Source: Oceanospirillaceae bacterium UBA7410 (GTDB lineage Bacteria > Pseudomonadota > Gammaproteobacteria > Pseudomonadales > Balneatricaceae). From it: a DNA stretch of 31,426 nucleotides. The stretch's first letter is position 1, and the number at the start of each line of letters is the position of its first letter. The position numbers and the translations under genes were made by a program. Positions 17,115 to 24,840 of the stretch are shown here, in pieces. Below the pieces are notes generated by a model. It saw nothing but the letters and a program-made list of their open reading frames with translations. It did no database searches and had not been told where the DNA came from. The DNA lies in NCBI GenBank assembly GCA_002470565.1, contig DKMQ01000058.1, positions 11,423 through 42,848 of the forward strand. Reading direction: 5' to 3'.

Positions 17115-18135
17115 ACAGCTAAGTGCGTTGTCTTTAGGAGTGTATCCGTGGCAACAGGATCAATGGCTTCAGCTTCAAAACATGATCCAGCAGCAGCGCT
17201 TTCCTCATGCACTAATTGTGGGTGGAGTACCAGGCCTTGGTAAACTAACATTCGTCAACACACTAGTGGCTGCATTGTTATGTCAGAATAAAATTAATGA
17301 CAATGCATGTGGACACTGCAAGTCTTGTCAGTTATTAGCCGCCAATAGCCATCCTGATTTTAAGCTGTTGCAGCCTGTTGAGGCAGGCAAAGCTATATTA
17401 GTAGACCAGGTACGCAATATTCAGCACTCCATGGCCACCACAGCTCAGCAAGGTGGCGCAAGAGTAGTGGTGATTAATGGCGCTAGTGATCTTAACCTGA
17501 ATTCGGCAAACGCCCTACTAAAACAACTTGAGGAGCCAGGTAATAATAGTTATTTTTTACTAATACACCAGTGGCCAAAGATGGTGCTACCTACTGTGCG
17601 CAGCCGTTGCCAGTTATTGGATATCGCCAAGCCTACGCCTAAGCAAGGGTTAAACTGGCTGCAACAGCAGTTGTCTGATGATGAACTTACTATCGAAGCT
17701 ACTGAAAGTTTATTGCAACTAGCCAACGGTGGCCCACTTAAAGCGATAGAGTTACACGCATCTAAAGCACAAGATTTGCGACATCAAATGTTAGTAGAGC
17801 TCACCGCTATTTTGAGAGGTCAAAAAACCCCGATAGAGGTTGCTCAAATTTGGCAAAAAAAGCCGTTGGTACCTATGTTAAATTGGTGGGTTGAATGGCT
17901 TAACGATCTTGTTAAACTAAAAATGACAGAAGATGCGAGTCACGTGTCTAATACAGACATCGTTAAACTACTTCAAGCTGTAGCTAAACGCAGTGATATT
18001 GTTGCTATTTATACCTTGCTAGAAAATATCATTCAACAACTTAACTTTATAAATCAACGTCGTAACCTTAACCCTCAACTGGTGTGTGAAGAACTATTGC
18101 ACCAATGGTATTTTTTGGTAAAGTCAGGTAACTAA
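17107..18135 (+). CDS. holB: DNA polymerase III delta-prime subunit
   Basis: The 342-residue AAA+ protein has the Walker-A-like GGVPGLGK (residues 39-46) and zinc ligands Cys60, 68, 71 and 74 in CGHCKSC. The sensor-1 region ANALLKQLEEPG and the SRC arginine-finger motif (166-168) follow. This clamp-loader subunit helps load the beta clamp at replication forks. Its ATG lies inside the end of tmk (ATGAGTGA, eight-base overlap), and it ends four bases before tatD. In Pseudomonas a pilZ gene separates holB and tatD; none is present here. Confidence 0.95.
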   Translation: MSEQLSALSLGVYPWQQDQWLQLQNMIQQQRFPHALIVGGVPGLGKLTFVNTLVAALLCQNKINDNACGHCKSCQLLAANSHPDFKLLQPVEAGKAILVDQVRNIQHSMATTAQQGGARVVVINGASDLNLNSANALLKQLEEPGNNSYFLLIHQWPKMVLPTVRSRCQLLDIAKPTPKQGLNWLQQQLSDDELTIEATESLLQLANGGPLKAIELHASKAQDLRHQMLVELTAILRGQKTPIEVAQIWQKKPLVPMLNWWVEWLNDLVKLKMTEDASHVSNTDIVKLLQAVAKRSDIVAIYTLLENIIQQLNFINQRRNLNPQLVCEELLHQWYFLVKSGN

Positions 18136-18139
18136 AGAC

Positions 18140-18913
18140 ATGATTATTGATTCACATTGCCATCTCGATAAGCTTAATACGAGTCATTACCCTGATGGTT
18201 TAGACGGTCTAATCTGTGCGGCCCAAGCTGACGGCATTTCTCAGATGTTATGTATTGGAGTGGATACGGATCAGTTTGAACCCATGATGAGTCAAATTAA
18301 AGATTATGACTTTATTCATGCCTCTGCTGGGCTGCACCCTTTGAGTGTTAAAAGCTTAGATAACTTTGGTTTGTTAGAGCAGCAGGCAAAGCACCCAAAA
18401 GTAGTGGCTGTTGGTGAAACTGGTCTCGACTATTTTTACGAAAAAGATAATGCAACGCTACAGAAACAATCCTTTACAGCTCATTTACAGCTTTCAAAAC
18501 GTCTTCGTAAGCCCGTCATTGTTCATACCAGAGATGCTAATGAAGACACTGTAATGTTGCTTAAAAGTCAATGTGATCTAAGCGTAGGCGGCGTTATACA
18601 CTGCTTTACGGAAGACTGGGCCATGGCTAAGGCTTGTTTGGATTTAGGTTTCTATATATCGATCTCTGGCATCATCACCTTCAATAGCGCTAGTGTTTTA
18701 AGAGAAGTCGTTAAAAAAATACCTATAAATCGCCTATTAGTTGAAACTGACTCTCCCTATCTGACACCTGCGCCTCATCGAGGTAAACAAAACGAGCCTA
18801 AATATGTACGTTTGGTTGCTCAGTATGTAGCCGACCTTAAAGGAGTATCCCTAGAAGAGCTTGCTCGTATCACAAGTTCAAACTTTACGGATTTATTTTT
18901 AACACCGCGTTAG
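18140..18913 (+). CDS. TatD-family metal-dependent DNase (YcfH-like)
   Basis: The 257-residue TIM-barrel hydrolase has all expected metal ligands: His6 and His8 in DSHCHLD, Glu93 in GETGLDYF, His129 in VHTRDA, His154 in HCFTEDW and Asp204 in ETDSPYL. Family members act as 3'-5' exonucleases or D-aminoacyl-tRNA editing enzymes; the exact role here is not determinable. It is the last gene of the long cluster and is followed by a 168-base gap containing a dyad. Position after holB matches E. coli ycfH rather than the tatABC-linked tatD. Confidence 0.92.
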   Translation: MIIDSHCHLDKLNTSHYPDGLDGLICAAQADGISQMLCIGVDTDQFEPMMSQIKDYDFIHASAGLHPLSVKSLDNFGLLEQQAKHPKVVAVGETGLDYFYEKDNATLQKQSFTAHLQLSKRLRKPVIVHTRDANEDTVMLLKSQCDLSVGGVIHCFTEDWAMAKACLDLGFYISISGIITFNSASVLREVVKKIPINRLLVETDSPYLTPAPHRGKQNEPKYVRLVAQYVADLKGVSLEELARITSSNFTDLFLTPR

Positions 18914-19001
18914 GTTAAAATCATGGCGTTTGTATTGTCATATTGGCGCTACATTATTTTTCAGGCTAAGCTAAATATAACTAATAGCCTTTTAAGCTTT
19001 T

Positions 19002-19029
19002 TATGACTATGATGTGTCCCATAGTCATA
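19002..19029. promoter_or_regulatory. Dyad upstream of the TetR gene, candidate operator
   Basis: TATGACTATG (19002-19011) and CATAGTCATA (19020-19029) form perfect ten-base inverted arms around an eight-base spacer. No T-run follows, so a terminator for the upstream gene is less likely than an operator. It sits 52 bases before the regulator's start, where TetR proteins commonly autoregulate. Confidence 0.45.
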
Positions 19030-19081
19030 GTGCGACTAATTTAAAACTTACTGATTAATCTGTCTATTCAAAGGTATGGCT

Positions 19082-19795
19082 ATGAATTGGGGTATTGCTG
19101 CAAAACCAAGTATTCCTGCTTATTTTCCTCGAGAAAAAGAGAACCGTAAAGTACGTGAATTTAAACGTAGGGAAGAGGAAATACTTGAAACAGCATTGCA
19201 GCTTTTTCGCGTTCATGGCGAAGACAAAGTCACAGTTGAGATTATTGCTGATAATGTGGGCATTGGTAAAGGCACCATATACAAACACTTTAAGTCCAAA
19301 TCTGACATCTATATTTCCCTACTCATTAATTATGAACATCAACTTGCGAGTCTGTTGGCTACAAAAGATTTTTCAGACCCTGAATCCTTGTGGCGCAGTT
19401 ACTTTGAGTTTCGCATGAGTGACCCTGAGCAAGCCTTGTTATTTGACCGCCTAGAAGACCGGCTAGTAAAGGGCGAAGAATACGAAAAAGAAATTAGTGA
19501 TGTGCACCAAGTGCGTAATGAAAATATGCAAGTACTCACCATTCTAGTGAAGAAGCGCATTGATTCTGGAAAGCTAGAAAACGTACCTGCGTATTTTCAC
19601 TTATCAGCTTCTTGGGCCTTAGTTCATGGCGCGTTAGCACTGCATGACTCTGCATTTTTTAAGGAGTTTATTCAAGACCGGGAAGCTTTTTTTGAGTTTT
19701 TAATGCAAATAGGCATGCGAATGGGTAATCATGGGCAAAGTCGTCATGCTGATGTGTCTAAAAAGGTTGCTAATGAAAAACCAACTAGCAAATAA
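19082..19795 (+). CDS. TetR/AcrR-family transcriptional regulator
   Basis: The 237-residue protein has a basic N-terminal extension of about 33 residues, then a TetR helix-turn-helix with EEILETALQLFRVHGEDKVT and IADNVGIGKGTIYKHFKSK. A helical ligand-binding domain follows. ATG 19082 has AAGG seven bases upstream; the in-frame ATG at 19076 is only one base from that AAGG and so is less likely. The DUF1285 gene follows after 12 bases, suggesting co-transcription. A long perfect dyad just upstream is a plausible binding site. The ligand and targets are unknown. Confidence 0.9.
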   Translation: MNWGIAAKPSIPAYFPREKENRKVREFKRREEEILETALQLFRVHGEDKVTVEIIADNVGIGKGTIYKHFKSKSDIYISLLINYEHQLASLLATKDFSDPESLWRSYFEFRMSDPEQALLFDRLEDRLVKGEEYEKEISDVHQVRNENMQVLTILVKKRIDSGKLENVPAYFHLSASWALVHGALALHDSAFFKEFIQDREAFFEFLMQIGMRMGNHGQSRHADVSKKVANEKPTSK

Positions 19796-19807
19796 GTATC
19801 ATCTTTT

Positions 19808-20344
19808 ATGTTAGAACAACTAATAGACAATGCTCAAAAACTTCCAGACTATGACTTAGCTTCTTGGAAGCCCGTATTTAATGGGGATATGGATTTAGTT
19901 ATTACTGCCAATGGTGATTGGTACCACCAAGGTACAGCGATTGTTAGACCCAAAATAAAGCAACTGTTTGCTCGTTTGTTACAGCGTCAAGCTAATGGTG
20001 ATTATTGGATCATTACACCGGTAGAGGCATTTCGCATTACTGTTCAAGACCTGCCTTTTATTATTGTTAGTGCCGACTATGTTGAGAAAAACGGCCTTAA
20101 TTTGTGGCAATTTACTACTAATATGGGCGATGTAGTTGATCTTCACCAAGCTGATCAATTGGTAGTCACTTACGATTCAGAGCAACCTCAACCTAAGCTT
20201 TTTATTCGTAAAGGGTTGTGGGGGCGTATCAATCGACCCGTTTTTTATCAGCTTGCGTTAGCTAGTAAAGTGATTGAATCGGCTCAAGGTGACTTTGCAC
20301 AGCTGACAAGTGGCGTTCATCAATACAACATTGGCCCATTGTAG
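19808..20344 (+). CDS. DUF1285-family protein
   Basis: The 178-residue soluble protein contains the DUF1285-type segments ANGDWYHQGTAIVRPKIKQL, DYWIITPVEAFRITVQDLPF and NMGDVVDLHQADQL. A conserved-looking WGRINRPVFYQLA lies near the C-terminus. The W-x-H-x-G-T-I-x-R start and the mixed beta-strand layout are what I associate with this family; its biochemical function is not known. It lies 12 bases after a TetR regulator and 33 bases before upp, all on the same strand. No signal peptide or membrane segment is visible. Confidence 0.8.
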   Translation: MLEQLIDNAQKLPDYDLASWKPVFNGDMDLVITANGDWYHQGTAIVRPKIKQLFARLLQRQANGDYWIITPVEAFRITVQDLPFIIVSADYVEKNGLNLWQFTTNMGDVVDLHQADQLVVTYDSEQPQPKLFIRKGLWGRINRPVFYQLALASKVIESAQGDFAQLTSGVHQYNIGPL

Positions 20345-20377
20345 TTGTTTTAATAGAACTAACCAGGAAACCGCATT

Positions 20378-21007
20378 ATGCCAGTACATGAAATTCATCA
20401 CCCTCTCATTTCACATAAGCTTGCATTGCTGCGTAAAGCCCATGTAAGCACAAAGCAATTTCGAGAATTATCTAACGAAGTGGCAAGTTTGTTAACTTAT
20501 GAGGCAAGTAGGGGGCTTCCTCTAGAAAAGGTCACTATTGATGGATGGCAGGGCGAGCCGATTGCCGTACAAATGTTATCTGGTAAAAAACTTACTGTAG
20601 TACCAATCCTGCGCGCTGGGCTAGGCATGCTTGATGGTGTGATGCAGTTGTTACCCAATGCTAAGGTAAGTGTTGTAGGTTTGTATCGAAATGAAGAAAC
20701 TCTAGAAGCTGTGCCGTATTTTGATAAAATAATTGCGGACGTGGACGAGCGTATCGCACTTATAATTGACCCGATGTTAGCGACAGGCGGCACCTTGCTA
20801 GCAACCATTGATCTGCTTAAAAAAAAGGGCTGTAAAACCATTATGGGGCTGTTTTTAGTGGCCTCACCTGAGGGCTTAGCAAGGATCGCAAAAGAGCACC
20901 CTGAGGTGAATTTGTATGTAGCTGCCATTGATGATCATCTAAATAATCAAGGGTATATTATACCCGGGCTAGGTGATGCCGGTGACAAAATATTTGGCAC
21001 CACCTAA
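20378..21007 (+). CDS. upp: Uracil phosphoribosyltransferase
   Basis: The 209-residue protein aligns end to end with E. coli Upp. It shows [44 protein letters not shown], the PRPP-binding loop [10 protein letters not shown] (residues 130-139) and the uracil-binding C-terminus [17 protein letters not shown]. It converts uracil and PRPP to UMP for salvage. AGGA lies about ten bases before the ATG. No uraA permease follows. Instead the gene converges after 30 bases with a second phosphoribosyltransferase on the minus strand. Confidence 0.97.
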   Translation: MPVHEIHHPLISHKLALLRKAHVSTKQFRELSNEVASLLTYEASRGLPLEKVTIDGWQGEPIAVQMLSGKKLTVVPILRAGLGMLDGVMQLLPNAKVSVVGLYRNEETLEAVPYFDKIIADVDERIALIIDPMLATGGTLLATIDLLKKKGCKTIMGLFLVASPEGLARIAKEHPEVNLYVAAIDDHLNNQGYIIPGLGDAGDKIFGTT

Positions 21008-21037
21008 CAAGGTATTATTTGAATAATCTTTAACCTA

Positions 21038-21658
21038 CTACTTTGGGAATGCAGCTTTGGGGTCGTAGGTTTTAAAGCTTTCTAAATATTGAGCATTAGC
21101 CTGCTCCTGCCACTTTGTATTGGGTAATACGGCAGTAATACACTTATATTGTTCACGGTATCTAGCAGTGTTTTCATTGTCTTCCATCACTACGGCTACC
21201 ATACCTGCTACGACGCCTTGCTGTTGTTCAACCAGCTGCACAGCACCGTGCATGGTGCCACCCGTTTCAACCCATTGGTCAACTAAAAGCACTCGAGTGC
21301 CTGGAGCATAGGCAGGTAACCGCATTTCCATAGATTGGGTTTGCCCAGAATAATTGGTCATGGCTGCACTGTCGGTATCCACACAAAGCTTTCCAGCCTT
21401 TCTGATGGGTAAAAAACCACAACCAATTCTAGCTGCAATTCCCGCAGCTAGAACAAAGCCCATAGCATCCAATCCCGCCACTACATCAACGTCCTTCGGG
21501 TCTATTTCTGCACACAAATCATCAAGGAGGTCATGATATGCACGACCATTAATATAGATGGACGTTGGGTCAAGCCAAGCAAATTTATCACCTTTTGTAT
21601 TGGGTGCCATAATTGAGAGGTACCAACGATCATCTCTTGGGCCTTTGTCATAACTCAT
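21038..21658 (-). CDS. APRT-like phosphoribosyltransferase
   Basis: From the ATG at 21658 the protein has 206 residues. AAGGAT lies six bases upstream on the minus strand, and a TTG at 21679 inside the upstream gene is less likely. AGLDAMGFVLAAGIAARIG, FLPIRKAGKLC and PGTRVLLVDQWVETGGTM resemble adenine phosphoribosyltransferase in order and spacing. In the PRPP motif the usual acidic pair is Asp127-Gln128 rather than Asp-Asp or Glu-Asp. The middle lacks the usual APRT YELEYG segment and reads NYSGQTQSMEMRLPAY. The substrate is therefore uncertain. It follows the BtpA-like gene by ten bases and converges with upp. Confidence 0.8.
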   Translation of the reverse strand: MSYDKGPRDDRWYLSIMAPNTKGDKFAWLDPTSIYINGRAYHDLLDDLCAEIDPKDVDVVAGLDAMGFVLAAGIAARIGCGFLPIRKAGKLCVDTDSAAMTNYSGQTQSMEMRLPAYAPGTRVLLVDQWVETGGTMHGAVQLVEQQQGVVAGMVAVVMEDNENTARYREQYKCITAVLPNTKWQEQANAQYLESFKTYDPKAAFPK

Positions 21659-21668
21659 AATATTATCC

Positions 21669-22406
21669 TTATTTTCCAATTGTTTTTATTAGTTTTATTA
21701 ATTTATTCGAATCTATATTATAAAAATCATTGTCGATATTTACCCCCGTGGCCACCATAAACAAGTCGACATGAGCGGCATATAAATGGGCATTTTCTGG
21801 TGTAATACCAGAGGCAACCCCCAGCGCAGTGTTGCCACAGCTTTCACGAAATGTATTTATCTTTTGTAAATCAGCTGCATGGCCTGTCGCAATTCCAGAA
21901 GTAACAACGACATCCATAAAACGAGCTGCTAAACGGCCACTTTTAGCATAATGTTGGGGGTCAACCTCTCTTTGTTTTTTAAATGCAGTGCCCCCAATGT
22001 ATAAACCTTGCCAGCCACTTTTTTGGCGAACTAGATCAATGCGTTTTGCATCTATTTGGTCATCATCTGAGCGACGCTCATCAATACATGCATCATCAGC
22101 CCAGTATCCGTCCACTGGAGTTCCTTGCGCTTGTAAAGCACCAAGAATAGGAAAGGCAAATTCACCTGTGACAGCCAAAAAGTTAACCCCGATCCAGTAA
22201 TCAGGGAATTCTTGGCGGATACTTTTGATGATAGGTAATAGTTTTTCTTTTTCAAAGTCATGATTGATTAGAAAAACACCAGGACAACCGCATTTGATTG
22301 CAACAGCTACATTTCTTTTTGCTTGCACGTGGTCTAAAACATGAATCACTGGTAGTACGATTGGATTTCTACTACCAAATTTTAAATGAAATTCACTTCG
22401 ATTCAT
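21669..22406 (-). CDS. BtpA/SgcQ-like TIM-barrel protein
   Basis: With the ATG at 22406 the protein has 245 residues; GGGA lies nine bases upstream. In-frame ATGs at 22421 and 22436 are possible but have poorer ribosome sites. BtpA-like features are PVIHV near the N-terminus, FMDVVVTSGIATG, and the phosphate-binding strand-loop VASGITPENAHLY followed by VDLFMVATGV. BtpA was named for a role in photosystem I accumulation and SgcQ from a sugar-related operon, but enzymatic activity is unclear. The phosphate-gripping C-terminal half suggests a phosphorylated sugar or nucleotide ligand (inference). It is the first gene of a two-gene unit with the APRT-like protein. Confidence 0.72.
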   Translation of the reverse strand: MNRSEFHLKFGSRNPIVLPVIHVLDHVQAKRNVAVAIKCGCPGVFLINHDFEKEKLLPIIKSIRQEFPDYWIGVNFLAVTGEFAFPILGALQAQGTPVDGYWADDACIDERRSDDDQIDAKRIDLVRQKSGWQGLYIGGTAFKKQREVDPQHYAKSGRLAARFMDVVVTSGIATGHAADLQKINTFRESCGNTALGVASGITPENAHLYAAHVDLFMVATGVNIDNDFYNIDSNKLIKLIKTIGK

Positions 22407-22455
22407 TTTATGTATTCCCATAGCTCTTTTAAACATGTGGTAAAAACTTTTGTAA

Positions 22456-22495
22456 GCACTACACCCATTTAGATTATGATAAATGGGTGTAGTGG
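22456..22495 (-). terminator. Terminator-like hairpin after ETF-QO
   Basis: CACTACACCCATTT (22457-22470) pairs perfectly with AAATGGGTGTAGTG (22481-22494), plus one A-T pair, leaving an eight-base loop. Read on the minus strand, it lies 17 bases after the ETF-QO stop and is followed by a loose T-run (AAAAGTTTTTA), fitting intrinsic termination. It also forms the whole leader of the BtpA-like gene, so attenuation or partial read-through is possible. Confidence 0.6.
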
Positions 22496-22511
22496 TACTA
22501 TCGTTGTTAGT

Positions 22512-24164
22512 CTACATATTAGGGTAGTTTGGACCGCCTGCGCCTTCTGGTACAACCCAAGTAATATTTTGACTAGGGTCTTTAATGTCACAGGTTTTAC
22601 AGTGGACACAATTTTGGCTATTTATTTGAAACGTTTTTTCACCCATGTCATTTTCTAAAATTTCATAAACCCCAGCAGGGCAATACCTTTGTGCGGGCTC
22701 ATCCCACATACTTAAGTTTACACCAAGGGGTAGGCTTGAATCTTTTAAGGTAAGGTGACAAGGCTGGTTTTCTTCGTGATTTGTGCCAGAAATAAACACT
22801 GATGAAAGTTTATCAAAACTTATCTTACCGTCTGGTTTAGGGTAATCAATTTTTGGCATTTTTGAAGCAGGTTTTAGCTGTGCATAATCTGGTACATTAT
22901 CTTTTAAACTAACAGGCAACTTGCCTCCAAATATGTTTTGGTCGATCCAGTTGAACGTGCCACCTAACCACATGCCAAACTTGTGCATTGCCGCGCCAAA
23001 ATTACGCGCCTTATAGAGCTCTTCATGGAGCCATGATGCCTTAAAGTTTTCACCATAAGCCACTAAATCTTGCTTGCCTTCATCACCACTAGCAATCGCA
23101 TCAAACAATGTCTGCGCTGCCAACATGCCAGATTTCATTGCTGTATGGCTGCCTTTTATTTTTGCAAAATTCATGGTGCCAGCGTCACACCCAATTAACA
23201 ACGCCCCAGGAAGACTCATTTTAGGTAAGGCGAATAGACCACCTTTTTCCACCGCACGGGCACCGTAAGAAACGCGTGTACCACCTTCTAAATGTTGTTT
23301 AAGCACAGGGTGATGTTTGAGGCGTTGAAACTCATCAAATGGGCTTAAGTGCGGGTTATCGTAGCTTAAGTCGATAATAAGGCCCACTGTGACTTGGTTG
23401 TTGTCACCATGGTAAAGAAAAAAACCGCCGTTAGCTCCTTTGGTTAGCGGCCAGCCTGAGCCATGCAAGACTAAACCCGGTTGATGTTTAGCTGGATCAA
23501 TGTCCCAAAGCTCTTTAATGCCTATGCCATAGTGTTGGCTTGTGGTGTTTGCATCTAGATTGAATTTTTCAATCAGTTGCTTACCCAAATGACCACGACA
23601 ACCTTCAGAGAACACGGTGTATTTAGCGTGTAATTCCATGCCCTGCATGTAACCATCTTTTTGCTCGCCCGTTGCACTAACACCCATGTCACCAGTAGCG
23701 ATGCCCTTAACACTACCGTCTTCGTGATACAGTACTTCAGACGCTGCAAAACCTGGAAATATTTCAGCACCCAAGTTTTCTGCTTGTTCCGCCATCCAGC
23801 GGCATACATTACCTAAACTTACAATGTAGTTGCCTTCGTTATGCATGGGTTTAGGGATAGCAAAACTAGGCATTGCGATACTACCTGAAGCGCTAGTAAG
23901 AATATGCATTTCGTCTTTAACAACTGCTGCAGTCAAAGGTGCACCCATGGCTTGCCAATCTGGGAAGAGTTCGTTGAGTGCTGTAGGCTCTAAAATGGCG
24001 CCAGATAATATATGTGCGCCTACTTCAGAGCCTTTTTCTACCACACAAACACTGAGTTCTTGCTCATTTTCTTGTGCTAGTTGTAATAATTTGCATGCGG
24101 TTGCAAGGCCAGATGGACCAGCACCCACAATAACAACATCGAACTCCATTGATTCACGTTCCAC
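22512..24164 (-). CDS. Electron transfer flavoprotein-ubiquinone oxidoreductase
   Basis: The 550-residue protein has the FAD motif VIVGAGPSGL (residues 11-20), EKGSEVGAHILSGA, and a C-terminal ferredoxin-like domain. Cys495, 519, 522 and 525 can bind one [4Fe-4S] cluster (YCPAGVYE, NCVHCKTCDIKDP). It passes electrons from reduced ETF to ubiquinone at the inner membrane, serving acyl-CoA dehydrogenases including gcdH here. GTG 24164 is chosen because GAGG lies seven bases upstream and the MERE-x-MEFDVVIVGAGP N-terminus is, as I recall, shared by pseudomonad homologues; ATG 24149 is the alternative. The etfAB genes are not in the window. Confidence 0.95.
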   Translation of the reverse strand: MERESMEFDVVIVGAGPSGLATACKLLQLAQENEQELSVCVVEKGSEVGAHILSGAILEPTALNELFPDWQAMGAPLTAAVVKDEMHILTSASGSIAMPSFAIPKPMHNEGNYIVSLGNVCRWMAEQAENLGAEIFPGFAASEVLYHEDGSVKGIATGDMGVSATGEQKDGYMQGMELHAKYTVFSEGCRGHLGKQLIEKFNLDANTTSQHYGIGIKELWDIDPAKHQPGLVLHGSGWPLTKGANGGFFLYHGDNNQVTVGLIIDLSYDNPHLSPFDEFQRLKHHPVLKQHLEGGTRVSYGARAVEKGGLFALPKMSLPGALLIGCDAGTMNFAKIKGSHTAMKSGMLAAQTLFDAIASGDEGKQDLVAYGENFKASWLHEELYKARNFGAAMHKFGMWLGGTFNWIDQNIFGGKLPVSLKDNVPDYAQLKPASKMPKIDYPKPDGKISFDKLSSVFISGTNHEENQPCHLTLKDSSLPLGVNLSMWDEPAQRYCPAGVYEILENDMGEKTFQINSQNCVHCKTCDIKDPSQNITWVVPEGAGGPNYPNM

Positions 24165-24277
24165 TGTATATCCTCATAATTGAATTTGTTAATTTAGCCT
24201 AGCACTTTAACGTTTGTTAATATTGCCTACTGTCCATATATCGACTTATATTGGCTGTTCTTACACAGACTTTCAAT

Positions 24278-24295
24278 CAATACTGTTCAGTATTG
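24278..24295. promoter_or_regulatory. 18-bp dyad between ETF-QO and the 148-aa gene
   Basis: CAATACTGTTCAGTATTG is a perfect inverted repeat with eight-base arms and a TT centre. It lies in the 217-base divergent gap, next to TTGAAA on the minus strand (24271-24276). A dimeric regulator could act on either or both genes. It does not match the LexA box (CTGT-N8-ACAG). Confidence 0.45.
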
Positions 24296-24344
24296 TGCAA
24301 TAAATAGTGAAAATATCTCTTGGAGCTAAGTTTTGTTAAACTAA

Positions 24345-24357
24345 GGTGATAATCACC
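24345..24357. promoter_or_regulatory. 13-bp dyad just upstream of the 148-aa gene
   Basis: GGTGATAATCACC has six-base inverted arms around a single A and lies 24 bases before the ATG at 24382. It could be an operator or a small hairpin in the leader. At this length chance occurrence cannot be excluded. Confidence 0.25.
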
Positions 24358-24381
24358 AAGTGAATAAGCGAAAACTTTCAA

Positions 24382-24828
24382 ATGCATATAGAAATCACCA
24401 ACAACGATACACAGCAACGAGTGCACGACGAATTACGCCAATTACGTTCAGGGGATCGTGTGCATTGCACTGATGTGGGGCAGTTTTTATTTTGTAAACG
24501 TTTGCTTGAACAATGGCGCTGGAGCGACGTTTTGCTTTTAATGATGGATGATCAAAAGCAGGTGTTAAAACAGTTTAAATACAAACCGCCAGCTCATGAT
24601 GAAATACCAAGAGAGCGCTTACTCAAAGACCAAGAGCAAGTTGTGCATGCGTTAGAGAAGGTGTTTGCTCATTGTCAAAAGGTGGGTTTAAAAGTGGTGT
24701 CTTTTAGTGATGGGTTGGTAGTAGTGCCATTGGATCTGGCTGAAGATCCAATGGCTTTGTGCTCTGCTATGGCTTTGGGTGTTAATGATTATGAAACTTA
24801 TACCACTTTTGCAGAGCAACTAGACTAA
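24382..24828 (+). CDS. Hypothetical protein, 148 aa
   Basis: I do not recognise this family. The product is soluble and mildly acidic, with no signal peptide or membrane segment. It appears to have an N-terminal alpha/beta region, a charged central helix (about residues 76-100, rich in E, K and Q) and a strand-rich segment VGLKVVSFSDGLVVVPLDLAE. Cys29, 38, 98 and 127 are present but do not form a spaced metal motif. The ATG follows AAGCGAAAAC, a weak ribosome site. It is divergent from ETF-QO, with two dyads in the shared gap, and ends 12 bases before the converging hpf gene. Confidence 0.75.
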   Translation: MHIEITNNDTQQRVHDELRQLRSGDRVHCTDVGQFLFCKRLLEQWRWSDVLLLMMDDQKQVLKQFKYKPPAHDEIPRERLLKDQEQVVHALEKVFAHCQKVGLKVVSFSDGLVVVPLDLAEDPMALCSAMALGVNDYETYTTFAEQLD

Positions 24829-24840
24829 AACTCTTAAATC

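Noticed and set aside
20497..20928. 143-codon open frame on the minus strand inside upp
   Set aside because: Entirely antisense to a gene that aligns end to end with Upp; low-complexity serine/proline-rich product.
21014..21027. ATTATTTGAATAAT dyad between upp and the APRT-like gene
   Set aside because: All A/T arms of six bases in an AT-rich gap; too weak to call a terminator or operator.
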